DNA from: Apium graveolens
Lineage: Eukaryota > Streptophyta > Magnoliopsida > Apiales > Apiaceae
Direction: 5' to 3'
DNA: 64,000 nucleotides
Assembly: GCF_009905375.1 (NCBI RefSeq)
Contig: NC_133655.1
Coordinates: forward strand, 165,012,076-165,076,075
In this document: positions 9,861-22,262 of the stretch, piece after piece
How positions within the stretch are numbered: position 1 is the first letter of the stretch
Layout: every line of letters starts with the position of its first letter
Position numbers and translations under genes: made by a program
Notes under the pieces: model-generated
Database searches by the model: none
Told to the model about the DNA's origin: nothing
Seen by the model: only the letters and a program-made list of their open reading frames with translations

Positions 9861-12608
9861 TGTAATAACCCCAATTTTTGGAATTTTTGAAACCCTTATG
9901 AATAGTGATTTTGCTGATTATGCTGAATAAGAAAACTTTTCATACCACACTATGTAGGGGTTCTTTTATTGATCTTCTAAGATATTATTAGTACCCTATA
10001 TGGTATATAAGTGTATGTAAAGATCGTCAGAATCCAAATCCGAACACTTTGATTTTTCCCGAAAATCCACCAGATACCGAAAGAATTGAGTATAAGGTAA
10101 CAGGATAAAAAGGATTTAAATTCAAGGATTATAAGAGAGGATCATAAAAGGAATATAATGAATTGAGAAAGGTTAAGGGAACCCAAGTAATAAGATCCCG
10201 GGTATGATCCCTCAAACGATAAACGCGAATGAAAGTTAAGCGAACCGTAAAACAAATAAGCGACCAAGAGACAAGCTTGTACAAGAAGCCAAGGATTGTG
10301 ACATCATCAAACCACAAGACAAAGACATGTGGCAAATGGATGACATAAGAAACGTGACATAAGTATGACAAGTGAGATTGTTTTGTTGGTTGATTTGTAG
10401 CCAAGCATTATTTACCATGGTAAATTCTAAACTAAACAAGCTAACAAAACACCACACAAATACACCAAGCAAGCAAAAAAATTCATTTTCTCTCTTTTCT
10501 TCATGAAGCTCTCGGCTTCTTTCTTAAGAAATGGGAAGTCCAAGCTCCTCCACTTGCTAATTTACAAGGTAATTATCCTAGCTTCTCCTAGTTAAGTTAC
10601 ATACTTCCTAGGAATCTTAGCTTCAAAATCCTTTCCTAGCATTTCCTATAAATCATTCAAGAAGATGGTGAATAGTACTTTCTTGAAATTAATTTTTGTG
10701 TTCTTGATTTCTTTGAAAGATGAAGCTTGTAGGAGGTTAGATTAAGGCTTCCATGGGCATTCCAAGGATCTTTCATGGATTAAAAGCTTCAAGGAAGGTA
10801 TAACTCTTCATGATCTTAGTCTTAAGTTTTGTTTTTTGGATTTCCTAATGTTTAGATGATGGGTTAGTGTAATGGGTGTGTAATCATGTTTAGAGCTTTG
10901 TTTAGTAAGTGGTTTTGTTGATTTTGGAGTTAAAAGTGATAGTTGTTGGATTTAAAGTTCTAGGCCACATTTTTGACTTGGTTTAGATGAATAAGTTGAG
11001 ATATTGAGTTATGGTTGAATGATTTTGTATTGTGGTTGAATGATGGTGGAATGGTGATGATTGTGGGTTGTTTGTGAATTGAATTGGAGTTGTACAAAAT
11101 TGGTAATCGCGTAAACATAGCCGTCGTAATGTCCGATTACCCTAGACTGTTTTTGTTCTTAACATCAGGACCCGATAACTCACTGTTAGGTTTTGACCAT
11201 TGCCATGATTAGATAGTTCATGTTACGAGCTTCGTTTTGATATGTGGTTCGCTTGAATCCGATGTACGGTTTAGGAGAAACGACCGTTTTAAGTAACGGC
11301 GTTTCGCGAACGAACCATTACCCCTCATCTTACTTTGAAGCCTTGGTTAAGGACTTTAAATGACTAATTGGGGTATTAAACAATTATGTTAAGTGGATTA
11401 GGCAGTTGGTAAGGTACTCGCGAAAGAATCGCCTTAAAACTCTTCGTGGTTAATTTATTAAAAATGGTGGAGCCGAGGGTACTCGAGCGACTTAAGTGAA
11501 TCGTTAAGCGCAAAAGCGAACGTTAGGGCTCTAATTGGTTAAAGTCTAGTTTCTTAAGCGACCGGGGTTTAATTCCGACTTATGTTGTTGTTCATAGGTT
11601 ATTGGACCCACTCTAAGCTTAAGTCTATCCGGGAACACTCAGGAAAGTTTTCTACCCGTTATACTGTTGTTGTGATGTATATATGTATATGCATTATCTT
11701 GTGATAAGTGCATGAAAGTTATTAGCAAATCTTGCGATATATTGGAGCATGCGGATATGGTATATATGCATGTCTGTTTCGTAATCTTGATATATAATTG
11801 TTGATTCAAATGCTTATAAGTTGTTTAATACCTATGCTAGAGATAAGCAGTAGTTGCGTATACTCTTAGTATAGGGGACCCAAAGGTGAACATATTTCTA
11901 AACCAGGAGTCGATGTTCCCGAGTATAATATATATATATAGATATAGATATAGTTTTCAAAACTATTAATCGAATAAGGTTTATTCGATACCTTTATGTT
12001 ATTTAATGAATATTATTTTGAATATTCATTCGAGGACTTAAGACTCCATTTATTTTATTTGATGAATATTATTTTGAATATTCATTCGAGGACTTAAGAC
12101 TCCGTTTATTTTATTTAATGAATATTATTTTGAATATTCATTCGAGGACTTAAGACTCCGTTTATTTTATTTAATGAATATTATCTTGAATATTCATTCG
12201 AGGACTTAAGACTCCGTTTATTTTAGTTAATGAATATTATATTGAATATTCATTCGAGGACTTATGACTCTGTTTATTCTATTTAATGAATATTATTTTG
12301 AATATTCATTCGAGGACTTATGACTCAGTTTATATTATTTAATGAATATTAATTGAATATTCATTTGAGGGCTTATGACTCCGATTATTTACTAATTAAT
12401 ATTTTGTATTTTATTAAAGAATAATGTGTCGATAATCAAACTTATTTTTGATTATTCAAATAAAGATAGTACTTTCGTATAAGTATATCTTTGGTTATTT
12501 AATATTCATTTCAAGTATGAGTTTAAAACTTCTACTTCGATTATTTTTATAAGGATTATCCTTCTGGGAATATTATTTAAATAATAATATTCAAATATTT
12601 TCTAATAT
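9861..12608 (+). mobile_element. E1 array LTR2, 3' part deleted
   Basis: It starts TGTAATAACCCC directly after the polypurine tract and follows LTR1 closely to the point equivalent to LTR1 2784. There it jumps into sequence equivalent to internal 4736 onward. The missing block (LTR end, primer site, leader) is about 1.95 kb if LTR1/internal 1 is the reference. The junction sits in a TATA shared by both sides. Confidence 0.9.
12001..12390 (+). repeat. 56-bp tandem repeats, 7 copies, in LTR2
   Basis: Units start at 12001, 12057, 12113, 12169, 12225, 12281 and 12337. Sequence and hairpin arms are as in LTR1, which has one more unit. Variant units (the TAGTTAATG and TCTATTTAATG types) keep the same order, so one unit near the 5' side was gained or lost. 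Confidence 0.95.
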
Positions 12609-13480
12609 AACCGTGGTTAGGGCGACTACCAGAGGTAAGATGGGCCGGTTATTACCGTAGGTTCGTTCAAGTTTGCAAAGATAGCATCCTGTTTAACGCG
12701 GCGTACTCGTAAGACTGAGAAGTTTGAATGGACAGAGAAATGCGAGAACAATTTTCAAGAACTGAAGCAAAGATTGGTGACGGCCCCTATGTTGGCGTTG
12801 CCGGATGGAAAAAGTAGATTTTGTGATTTGTAGTGATGTTTCGCATAAGGAATTAGGGTGTTTCTTATACAGCATAGCAAGGTAATCACATACGCGTCAA
12901 GACAATTAAGGGAAAATAAAATTCGATATCCCCACCCATGAGCTTGGGCTCGTGGCAATAATTTTGCCCTAAATATTGGAGGCACTACTTGTATGGAGAG
13001 AAGTGCGAGATTACACAAGCCATAAGTGTTTTAATACATTTTCACGCAGAAAAAGCTCAACATGCACTAGAGGAGGTGGTTAGAGCTAATCAAGGATTAC
13101 GATTATGAGATTCTTTATCATCCAGGGAAAGCAAAAATGGTGGTTAATGCCCTTAGTATAAAGGAGAGACTCAAGATGATAATGTCTTTGGGAGAGTTGA
13201 TAAGAGATTTTGAGAAAATGGAATAGAAGTGAACACAACCGGAGCCGGTACCGAAAAGCTGTTTGAGATCGCAATGCAGCCTGAATTATTGGAAAAGATT
13301 AGATTGTGCCAGGATAAAGTGATGAATGAAGGAAGAGAGCCAATGACTGGAGAAGAGATTAATACCGAGAAAGATGATAAGGGAATAGTGAGGTATTCCG
13401 ACAGAAATTAGATTTCAATGTTCAAGAGCTTAAAGATAAGATCTTAGATGAAAGCCCTAGTTTGAGGAATAAGATTTAGG
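12609..13480 (+). pseudogene. Pol fragment A, second copy (E1 internal 2)
   Basis: It begins at the deletion junction inside the RT connection region and runs through RNase H to the integrase zinc-finger region. Readable pieces include KFEWTEKC and NNFQEL (about 12725-12770), LALPDGK, YHPGKAKMV (about 13115) and REPMTGEEINTEKDDKGI (about 13335-13390). It is collinear with 4738-5577 but keeps some codons better, for example ENNFQEL where copy 1 has a stop. Several frameshifts make it nonfunctional. Confidence 0.75.
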
Positions 13481-14080
13481 GCAAACCTTGAATATGATAG
13501 TCAGGAAGTCGCCATCAAAAAGAAGGAACCCATAACATAATAAAGTGGAAATCACGGATTTTTAACGTATAAGATAACCCTGATTATAGGGAGTAGGAGG
13601 AAACATTTCTTACTGTAAAAACAGAAGTCGAGCAAGGTAGGGAGAACCAGGACGGTACTCCTATAGGGAAATTCATGAACCTGCCTAAACAAAACTTATA
13701 CTATTACCCCCAACCACCACCCTGAGGAAATAATGTGGTGTGAAATTCTTTCAGGACCTTTAAGTCGCTAAGCTCTCAGAGTTCCAAGGAACAAGCTGAC
13801 CTAACCGAGGGAAAATCCTGGCTAAAGGAAATAGAGGAATGATTTTATATTCTAAAATGATTGATGAAGCGCAAAAGACTGTTTTTGTCACTTACCTTCC
13901 TAAGAGAGAGACCACCCGCTGGTGAAAGGCCAAGAAAGGCACGAAGCCAGAGGTTATAATAAACTGATTAAAGTTCAGTCAATTGTTTTCGGGAAAGTAC
14001 TTCCCAAGGTTATGGAGGTAATGTAAAAGCTTTAGAGCTAGAACAAAGGTGGACGAGTATGATGAATTATGAATCTAAGT
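13481..14080 (+). pseudogene. Decayed gag core (E1 internal 2)
   Basis: Collinear with the gag remnant at 5660-6140. Readable elements at about 13800-14030 include a WLKEIEE segment, an AQKTVFVTYL segment and GKYFPKVME. The fragments agree with the gag capsid-type domain of gypsy elements and are better preserved than in internal 1, but stops and frame changes remain. Confidence 0.65.
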
Positions 14081-14750
14081 TGTAAAAGTTGTCAAGATTC
14101 GTTCTGAGGACAAGAATCCTAGAACGACGTGCTGTTTGAAGTCAATGATTAGTGGGTTCATGAAATGATTGTAATAGAAAGGAAAATAAAAAGAAACTGC
14201 AGTGGAAAGGAATATAAAGGCAATAGAGTTTGAGGAATGACATGGGAGTTGGGTATAATGAAACCCTAAAGACTCGTAGTAACAGAAATAGAAAATTATA
14301 TGATCATCGGGATGAGGGTGATTCACCATGAGTTAAAGTTAATGGTTGAAGGCATAAATGATATATATATATATATATATATTATCCCCTTTAAGTTGGG
14401 AGTATTCGATGAAACTCCGAGATAGATCGATGGATTAATAAGGGAACACGGATGGACTGAGAAGACAGGAAAGCAAGAAATTAAGAAATTGGATGAGGGA
14501 AGTGACCTTCAAGAATGTGAAGTGTATGTAAGACCGGTGGATTGATACTCAAAAAGGGAGACGCCAGGTATAAAAGATATCTCATCATAGAGATGACTGT
14601 TGAGATAAACAACAAAAGTAAATGAGGATTTAGTAAAAAAAAGTACACGTTGAACACGACCAATATCTTCCAGAACATCCCTGTTATCATTACCAAATCA
14701 GGAAAGAAAAGCGGATAACCATTATTATCTTTTGAAGGCCATATGGGTTG
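14081..14750 (+). other. Decayed region between gag and RT (E1 internal 2)
   Basis: Collinear with 6141-6820. No protease motif is seen. A pure AT run at about 14361-14381 replaces a short nonrepetitive stretch in internal 1. Confidence 0.5.
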
Positions 14751-15570
14751 ACCTCCGTTTGAATAAGGATGCTATTGTGAAATTAGGTATAGACTATCGA
14801 GGTGGGAATGATTGAATAAGATACCCTTATTAGGGATATATGACTTAATTTATCCATGGAAGGATGCAAGTACCTTTTAAGGGTAGAATTAAGGATAAAA
14901 CCTCGATAACTTGAGATGAACCATGAGGTAATGCATAAAGGTTGGCATTTCACCCTTAATAGGGACATTATGAGTTTGGGTAATACGGAATGAAGGATTA
15001 AGGCAACAACCTTTAAGGATCAGTGGAGAAATTTTTCAGAAGTACATAGACAATGGTTCTAGTATTAGTAAATGGTATTTTGATATGCCCTGTATCTAGG
15101 GAATACAGGAGGAACGATTCAAGGATAATCTTAGAGGTTTTACAAGGAGAAAGGTAATATTCAAAAATCTGAAGAATAGAAATGTTGATAAAGGAAAAAT
15201 GGCATATTTATAATAATGCTAGGTGGGCACGTGTTGAACCATAAGAAACTATAGATCGACCCAATGAAGGTCGAGATTGGTGAAAACGAGAAGGACCCAA
15301 GGTAAGAGATGCCCTACGTATGATCGAGAGTCAGTCGTGACAATGTTAGCCTCTAAAGACCGAGGCAATAACTTATGGAAAAATGGTGATATTTTTTTTC
15401 TCACCAAAGCGTAAGGAAGAGCATTTTCACACAAGCAGTGATTGGAAATGAGGTAGAAAATTTAGTTGAAGATCATTTAAAAGACATTGATTATAAGGAA
15501 CTATTACTATCAGGAAAGGCCGATGAGGTGGCCGACACTCTAAGTGTAAGAGAGCAATTATAGGCGCTCG
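14751..15570 (+). pseudogene. Decayed RT and RNase H end (E1 internal 2)
   Basis: Broken pieces follow the order of copy 1: a GIDYRG segment at about 14785, GHYEFG at about 14965, and an RNase H end motif GKADEVADTLSVREQL at about 15515-15560. As in internal 1, the RT connection and RNase H core are missing between these blocks. The catalytic FIDD motif cannot be read. Confidence 0.55.
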
Positions 15571-17741
15571 TGCCAGAGGAATACAGTGATGATGGTTAAA
15601 GCCGTGAAGGTTGTATTATGGTTTGAAAGATTGACATTCCTTTTGATGATTGTGCGATACTCAACCATAATAGTAGTTTGGTAAAAATTTAATTCATGTA
15701 ATCACTGTGAGCGGGCTATCTATCTTAGAAGGTCCTATCTTGAGATAAGCCATGACCATGTTACGGGAGGACTAAATGAACCTTTGAGCTTCATGTTTCC
15801 TAATAAAGACATATAGTTAATAATGGTATTAATCTGCTATCGTTGCTTTCATTGAACCTCTTCTGCAATTTTATCTGCTTCATGTCATGTATGTACGTCA
15901 GGATTAAGAGTGTTCTTCATGAATCGTGAATGGTGATTATATTACCTTCTTAGAAGAATTTGATACGACAAGTATGGACTCCGTATGGTTAGTTATTAAG
16001 ATTCCAAGGAAAACAAATAACTACCGTAGGTCCGCGGTGGACTATAGTAATGCAGTAATGATTTTGTGAATAAAAAGATGATAACAACCATGAGTATTGT
16101 ATTATAATTGATGTTGAGATTGAGTACCACTAATCGGGTCGTGGTGATGTATAAGTTATCATTGGTAGACTAAGTAAGTCGATTATTTAACTAGTGAATA
16201 TTTATTCTTTCTTAGTGACAGAGAGTCGTATTACTATATGAGGAACGTTGTGGTACAAACGTAGAATTCTAGTAGCAATGATATCTGGAATGAATTCCCA
16301 GATTCGATTTTCGATATCGAGGGAGTTTCAAAGGTGATTTTCAATAACTCGAGCAAGAGCATGGGTCCATAGAATGATGGACGGAATAACAAAATATTCA
16401 GGCACATGAAATACGATGTTATAATACTTGATGTTGAAATATATATACATATATATTTTTTGTTCTCCTGTGATAAACCTCCATAGTTCAGAGGTAGACT
16501 CCAAGCCAGATGTTTTGTGGCAATATTTTTATATGATTATCTTAAATTCTTTCTTCTCTTCCTTTCATTTTTGTGTAAACTGAGAAGAACAACACTTCCA
16601 AAAGGGGAGGTATAGCTGAATGACTATTTATCTGTGTGATAGAAGCCTAGTAGGATACCACATGTTGTTTAATTATTTGTCAAGTACTAAAGGATGGCCA
16701 CCTTCTATACTAACTATGCAATAGAATATGTGTTCATGATCATAGTGATCTCTTAATAAATTCCTTTACTTCTATATGATTGATCAAACTTTGGAAAATA
16801 GAAGCAGCTGAAAAAGGAGTAGTAAAAGTATGGTGGTCTTCGTAATGGAAATGCGTCGTGATACTAAGATTGACGCATTTATTAAAAGGTTATAAAACTC
16901 TAGCGAGTAAAGGTATATCTAGAATAGTATTCTGTATGGAAGATAGTAACGATTACGAATTGGAAAAGAGTGGGTATTGAAAAGCAAAAGCTATAATGCT
17001 AGAAGCTATGATGAGAGTCTGTGCAATAGACTTGAAAGAATTTGGAATGATCACTTAACGCGGATTGAGTTTTCTTACGAAAATAGATCGTATGTCAGTA
17101 TCGAGATGTCGCCTTATGAGATCCTTGAGGGAAGACAATGTCGATCTCCCTTATGTTAGGATGAAGTTGTAGAGCGCAAGATGCTCGGACCAGCAGTGGT
17201 CCAAAGGACCAAGGATATAATAGATCTAATCAAAGGACGGCTGGTAGTAGCCCAAGATGGACATAAGTATGTTGATTTGACAACGAAAGGACAAAAATTA
17301 TGAAATACGGGACCTAGTGTTGTTAAAGGTATCCCCTTGGAAAGCCTTGGAAGGGATTGATGAGGTTCGGAATGAAAGGAAAGCTAATTCCATGATTTGT
17401 TGGACCCTTGGATATATTACGATATATTGGGAAGTTATCAAATGAAGACCTGCAGCAAGGTCATAACATGTTCCACGTATCAATATTAAGGAAGCATAAT
17501 CCGAATGTCGGACACATAGGAGAATATGAGCGCATAGACATACAACCAGACTTGACCTATATGGAGCAACTAGTAAGGGTTATGGATTGAAAGGAGCTAG
17601 TGCTTAGGAACATGGTTATCAAACTAGTTAGAGTTTGGTGGTAGAACCACAATACGGGAAAATTGCTTGAGAATTAGAAAGTGCAATGCTAAGAAAGTAT
17701 CCCCAACTTTTTTCTATCTGATTCCAGGACGGAATCCTTTT
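15571..17741 (+). pseudogene. Decayed integrase with chromodomain-type tail (E1 internal 2)
   Basis: The catalytic-core region is poorly preserved; the segment around 16300-16330 corresponds to the DPRF block of copy 1. The C-terminal half reads well from about 17040: WNDHLTRIEFSYENRSY, SIEMSPYEILEGRQCRSPL, then after frame changes the K-rich GPR/KLSNE region, a MFHVSILRKHNPN block (E2 has MFHVSLLKKYNPD) and a YMEQLVRVMD segment leading into the chromodomain-like tail. The array copy is about as long as copy 1, with many small indels. Confidence 0.75.
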
Positions 17742-17754
17742 AAGGAAGGGAGAC
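17742..17754 (+). other. Polypurine tract of E1 internal 2
   Basis: AAGGAAGGGAGAC lies directly before the TGTAATAACCCC start of LTR3. Confidence 0.85.
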
Positions 17755-20700
17755 TGTAATAACCCCAATTTTTGGAAATTTTTGAAACCCTGATGAATAG
17801 TAACTTTTGCTGACTATGTTGATTAAGGAAAATTATCAGACCACGCTATATAGGAAACTGTTATGGAAATTCTAAGATCGTATTAGTATTCCATAAAGTA
17901 AATGAGTGTACGTAAAGGTCGTTAGAATTCGAATCCGGGCACTTTGATTTTTCCTGAAAATCCACCAGATACCGAAAGAATTGAGTATAAGGTAACATGA
18001 TAAAAAGGATTTAAATTCAAGGATTATAAGGGAGGATCATAAAAGGAATATAAAATATTGAGAAAGGTTAGGGGAACCCAAGTAATAAGATCCCGGATAT
18101 GATCCCTCAAACGATGAACGAGAACAAAAGCTAAGAGAACCGTATAAGAGATAAGCGGTCATTAGCCAAGTAATTAAGGGTTAATCAAAGAGGTTAGTGG
18201 ATGAAGATGTCATCACATCACAACAAGAAGCCATGTGTTAAAAGATGACACAAGCATGGTGACATAAGCATGACAAGGAGTTTTGATTTGTTGGTTGATT
18301 TATAGCCAAGTAAAACTTACGATGGTAAAAAACTAATAATTTGCCAAGCCAAAAGGAAAGCAACCAAGTATTTCATTTCACACTTCCCAAAATCAACCAA
18401 GAAAACTCTCTCTTCTTCCCCCCATTGTTTTGCTTCGACCTCTTCTTGAAAAAGCAAGGAGAAATTTTCAAAACTCAAGCTACACACCTTCAAAAATTAA
18501 GAAATTTGTTTCCATAGCTTCCATAATTTATGACTTAGTTATGTTATGAGTTTGAAGCCAAGATTCCAAGGTTTACTAAGCTAATAAATTCATCAAAGTT
18601 CTTGATGAATAGTGTTTTCAAGAAACTAACTTTGTATTTTCTTATGTTTTCTTCTAGATCCAAGCTTAGTAGAGATAGTTAGTGGTTATTCAAGGCTCCC
18701 TAAGTGATTCTTCACTCTCCAAGGAAGGTATAACTTCTCAAACCCTTAGTCTTAAGTTTTGTTTGTTTGGATTTCCGAATGTTTAGATGATGGTTTAGTG
18801 TAATGGGTGTGTACTAATGTTTAGAGCTTTGTTTAGTAAGTGGTTTTGTGTAATTTGGAGTTAGGAGCGATACTTGTCGGATTTAAAGTTCTTGGTCACA
18901 TTTTGACTTGGTTTAGATGAATAAGTTGAGATCTTGAGTTATGGTTGAATGATCTTGTATTTTGGTTGAATGATGGTGGAATGGTGTTGATTGGTGGTGG
19001 TTGGATATTGAATTAATTTGGTAAAATTTGGAAATCGCTAAGTTATAGCCGTCGTAATGCCCAATTTTCCTTAGACTATTTTGTGCATGACTTTTGCACC
19101 CGAACACTCACTTCCATGAACTGACCATTACTATTCTTAGAAATTTTATGATTCAAGCTTCGTTTTGATATATCATTCGCTTAGATCCAATTTACGGTTT
19201 AGGAGAAACAACCATTTTAAGTAATGGCATTTCGCGAGCGAACCCCGAAACCTCGAGTAATTTTGAGACCAAAATTGAGACCCGTAAATGATTAATCGAA
19301 ACACGAAACAATTATTTAAGGTGGATTAGGAAGTTGGTAAAGTATTCGCGAAAGATTCGCCTTAAAATTCATAACGGTTAATTTATTAAAATTGGTGAAG
19401 TCGAGGGTACGCAAGTGATTAATGCAAATCATTAAGCGTATAAGCGGCCGTTAGAGTATGAGTGAGTTTTGACTAGTTTCTTAAGCAACCGTGGTCTAAT
19501 TCCAGATTATGTTATTGTTCATAGGTTACCAGACCCACTCTAAGCTTAATTTTATCCGAGAACACTCAGGCAAGTTTTCTACCCGTTATACTGTTGTTGT
19601 GATGTAAATATGTTGATGCATTATCTTGAGATAAGTGCATGGTTATTATTAGCAAAGTCTTGCGATATATTGGAGCATGTGATATGATATTTATATGCAT
19701 TCCTGTTTCATAATCTTGATATTCTATTATCAATTCAAATGCTTATAAACTGCATAATACCTATGCTAGAGATAAGCAGTAGTTGCGTATACCCTTAGTA
19801 TAGGGGACCCAAAGGTGAACATTTTTCTAAACCGGGTGTCGATGTTCTCGAGTATAATATATATTTATATATATATATAGTTTTCTATAACTATTAGTCG
19901 AATAAGGTATATTCGACAGTTTTGAATAATAATCAAACTTATTTTCGATTATTCAAATAAAGATCGTACTTTCGTATAAGTATATCTTTTGTTATTTATT
20001 ATTTGTTTCAAGTATGAGTTTTTAAAACTTCTACTTCAATTATTTTTATAAAGATTATCCTTATGGGAATATTATTTAAATAATAATATTCAGATATTTT
20101 CTAACACATCGGGACTGAATTATTTTATTAAATCATCATTACTCTAAACATTCTTAAAAATGTTTTCGAGTCTTCAAAATAATTTTAAAAGTTAGAGCGG
20201 ACCCCAAAACTCATTTTCAGATTTCAGATTATTTAAATACTTGCTTAAAAATATGAGGAATCCGGCTCTGTGGTGTATTTTATATTCGCAACGAGGTTGC
20301 GGTTTTGATAAAAGAATTTGATTACTTGCCCAACGTTCGGGAAGTAAGTCCATTTAATTGAGTCGGCATAAGTGGCAGGCCGTGGTACGGTCTATCAAAG
20401 TAAGTGGCTGGGTGGCAGTCCATCAATGCATAAGAGGCCGAGTGGCGGTCCGGCACAAGGCCCTAATGCGGCTAGGGTGATGACCGGTGGGGGATTCATC
20501 CATCTACTAGTAGAAAAGGTTACTTAATGGGTATCTTTGCCTGATAAGCAAGATATCGGGTTTATGCCAACGTTTTTCTTCTTTCCAAATTCATTAGGTA
20601 TTATAACTCTGTTTATACTTTTCATAACATAGGGTTTCAATGAATGTATGATATATATAGGTGTATATATATCGGGAATTAAAGAAGTATCTAGTAACTT

Positions 20701-21629
20701 CATTTCTTTAAATGATATTTCAAAGATTGAATCTATTTAAGTCTTATCTTGTAGTCTCATCTATATGATGAACTTTTGAAACTGATTATAATCTTGAACG
20801 GTGGTAGTTTAAGTAGTATTCGGAAAAGATATAAGTATATTGGAGTATCTTGTAACTTCATCTTTTCAACTTATATCTAGTTAATGAGTATCTTATGCAC
20901 GACAAAGATTTTCAAAAAAATGTTGAGACAAGGTTAGATATATGAGATCACCTTGCAACGATATTTTTATACAGTTATAAACTGGAACTCTGTGTATATT
21001 ATACATGTCAGAGGATGTCAAAGATTTTGAAGAGTATATATGTATATATATACTGAATATCTTGCGACTTCGTCGCATTAAGACATCGAACTTGGTTCAT
21101 TTCTTCTTGACCAAAACTTTCATGAGTACTATGAGAATGTTCATCTATTGCAAATTATTATACATGTTATTTTAGTGGGCTTGTTGCTCACCCTTGCTTT
21201 CTTCTTTCATCACACAACAACAGATAGACAAGATGAACAGGATCAAGCTCCCAATTTGTGAGAGGATAGGAAACGTTCTGTAGTTTCCTGAAGGCGTTGA
21301 TGCCGCTGTAGCTGAGGTCGGAACTACCAATAGGCTAGGTTTTCAACTATTGATATACCAGACTTATGTATATTATAAATTGTAATAATGGCAAAGAATA
21401 TGTAAATTTATTCAGAAACCCTTTTGAGGTATAATGACTTATAATTGTGGAATAAAATGACTTTTGTTATTTTTGGTATTCATCTCTGAGACTATAACTT
21501 GTGGTGTGTGTGTGTATATTGTGGGGTCACAGTACACAGTAGTTAATTGTTTATTAAGATTAAGTGTTATTAAGGGAAATGGAACTCATGACAACCCGGA
21601 TCCCCGACCCCGAATTTGGGGGTGTTATA
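17755..21629 (+). mobile_element. E1 array LTR3, diverged copy without the 56-bp repeats
   Basis: It starts TGTAATAACCCC and ends GGGGGTGTTATA, the last bases being a mutated TACA. It is 3875 bp, about 465 bp shorter than LTR1, mostly because the block of 56-bp repeats is absent at about 19920. It is much more diverged than LTR1 is from LTR2, especially at about 18130-18720, which covers the pyrimidine-rich putative leader. From 21631 the sequence continues as the E2 LTR (compare 31006), so this is the right border of the array. Confidence 0.88.
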
Positions 21630-22154
21630 GACATGGTATATGGAATAATGATATCGGGCAATATGCAATAGTATAAAGACATGGTAGAATCAAAATAATC
21701 AAAACATGGCATATGGTATCATGGCATTAGGCAATCATGTTATAATTATCAAATCATCAAAATCATTTTAGGATGCTACGGATTACAGCCGGTGATCAGC
21801 GGTAAAGTAATCCCGAACCGCTCTGGGTTCTCAAATATAATGGGATCCCTAGGCTATATGTGAGCCTATCAATAACATGAAAAGGACTTGCGTCTGGGTC
21901 CAATCCACTAAGATAAGAAAACATTTATTTTATTTTATTGATTTATAACATGGATGCAGGGGAAAGATTGGATCTCAATGTAATTGAATTAGATTCAAGG
22001 AATGAATATTTGAAGGTAAAGTACAAATCAAGCTAAGAGTGATTAACAGAAGTATTTGAAATAATTATGGACATGGGGGTTGTTGTAACTAAGCATTCGT
22101 GGGAAATATATATTTATGAGCAACAGTTATAAGAATAAAGAAGTAAGTAACTTG

Positions 22155-22262
22155 CCAACAATTATAAGCATAAGAAAATAGTAGTACTCGCCAACAATTA
22201 TAAGCATAAGAAAATAGTAGTACTCGCTAACAATTTTAAGCATAAGAAAATAGTACTTGCCT
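22155..22262 (-). repeat. 36-bp tandem repeats in E2 3' LTR
   Basis: Units start at 22155, 22191 and 22227 (period 36) and contain AACAATTATAAGCATAAG and AAATAGTAGTACTCGC. The 5' LTR has the same repeat with one unit interrupted by the solo LTR at 31564. Confidence 0.85.
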
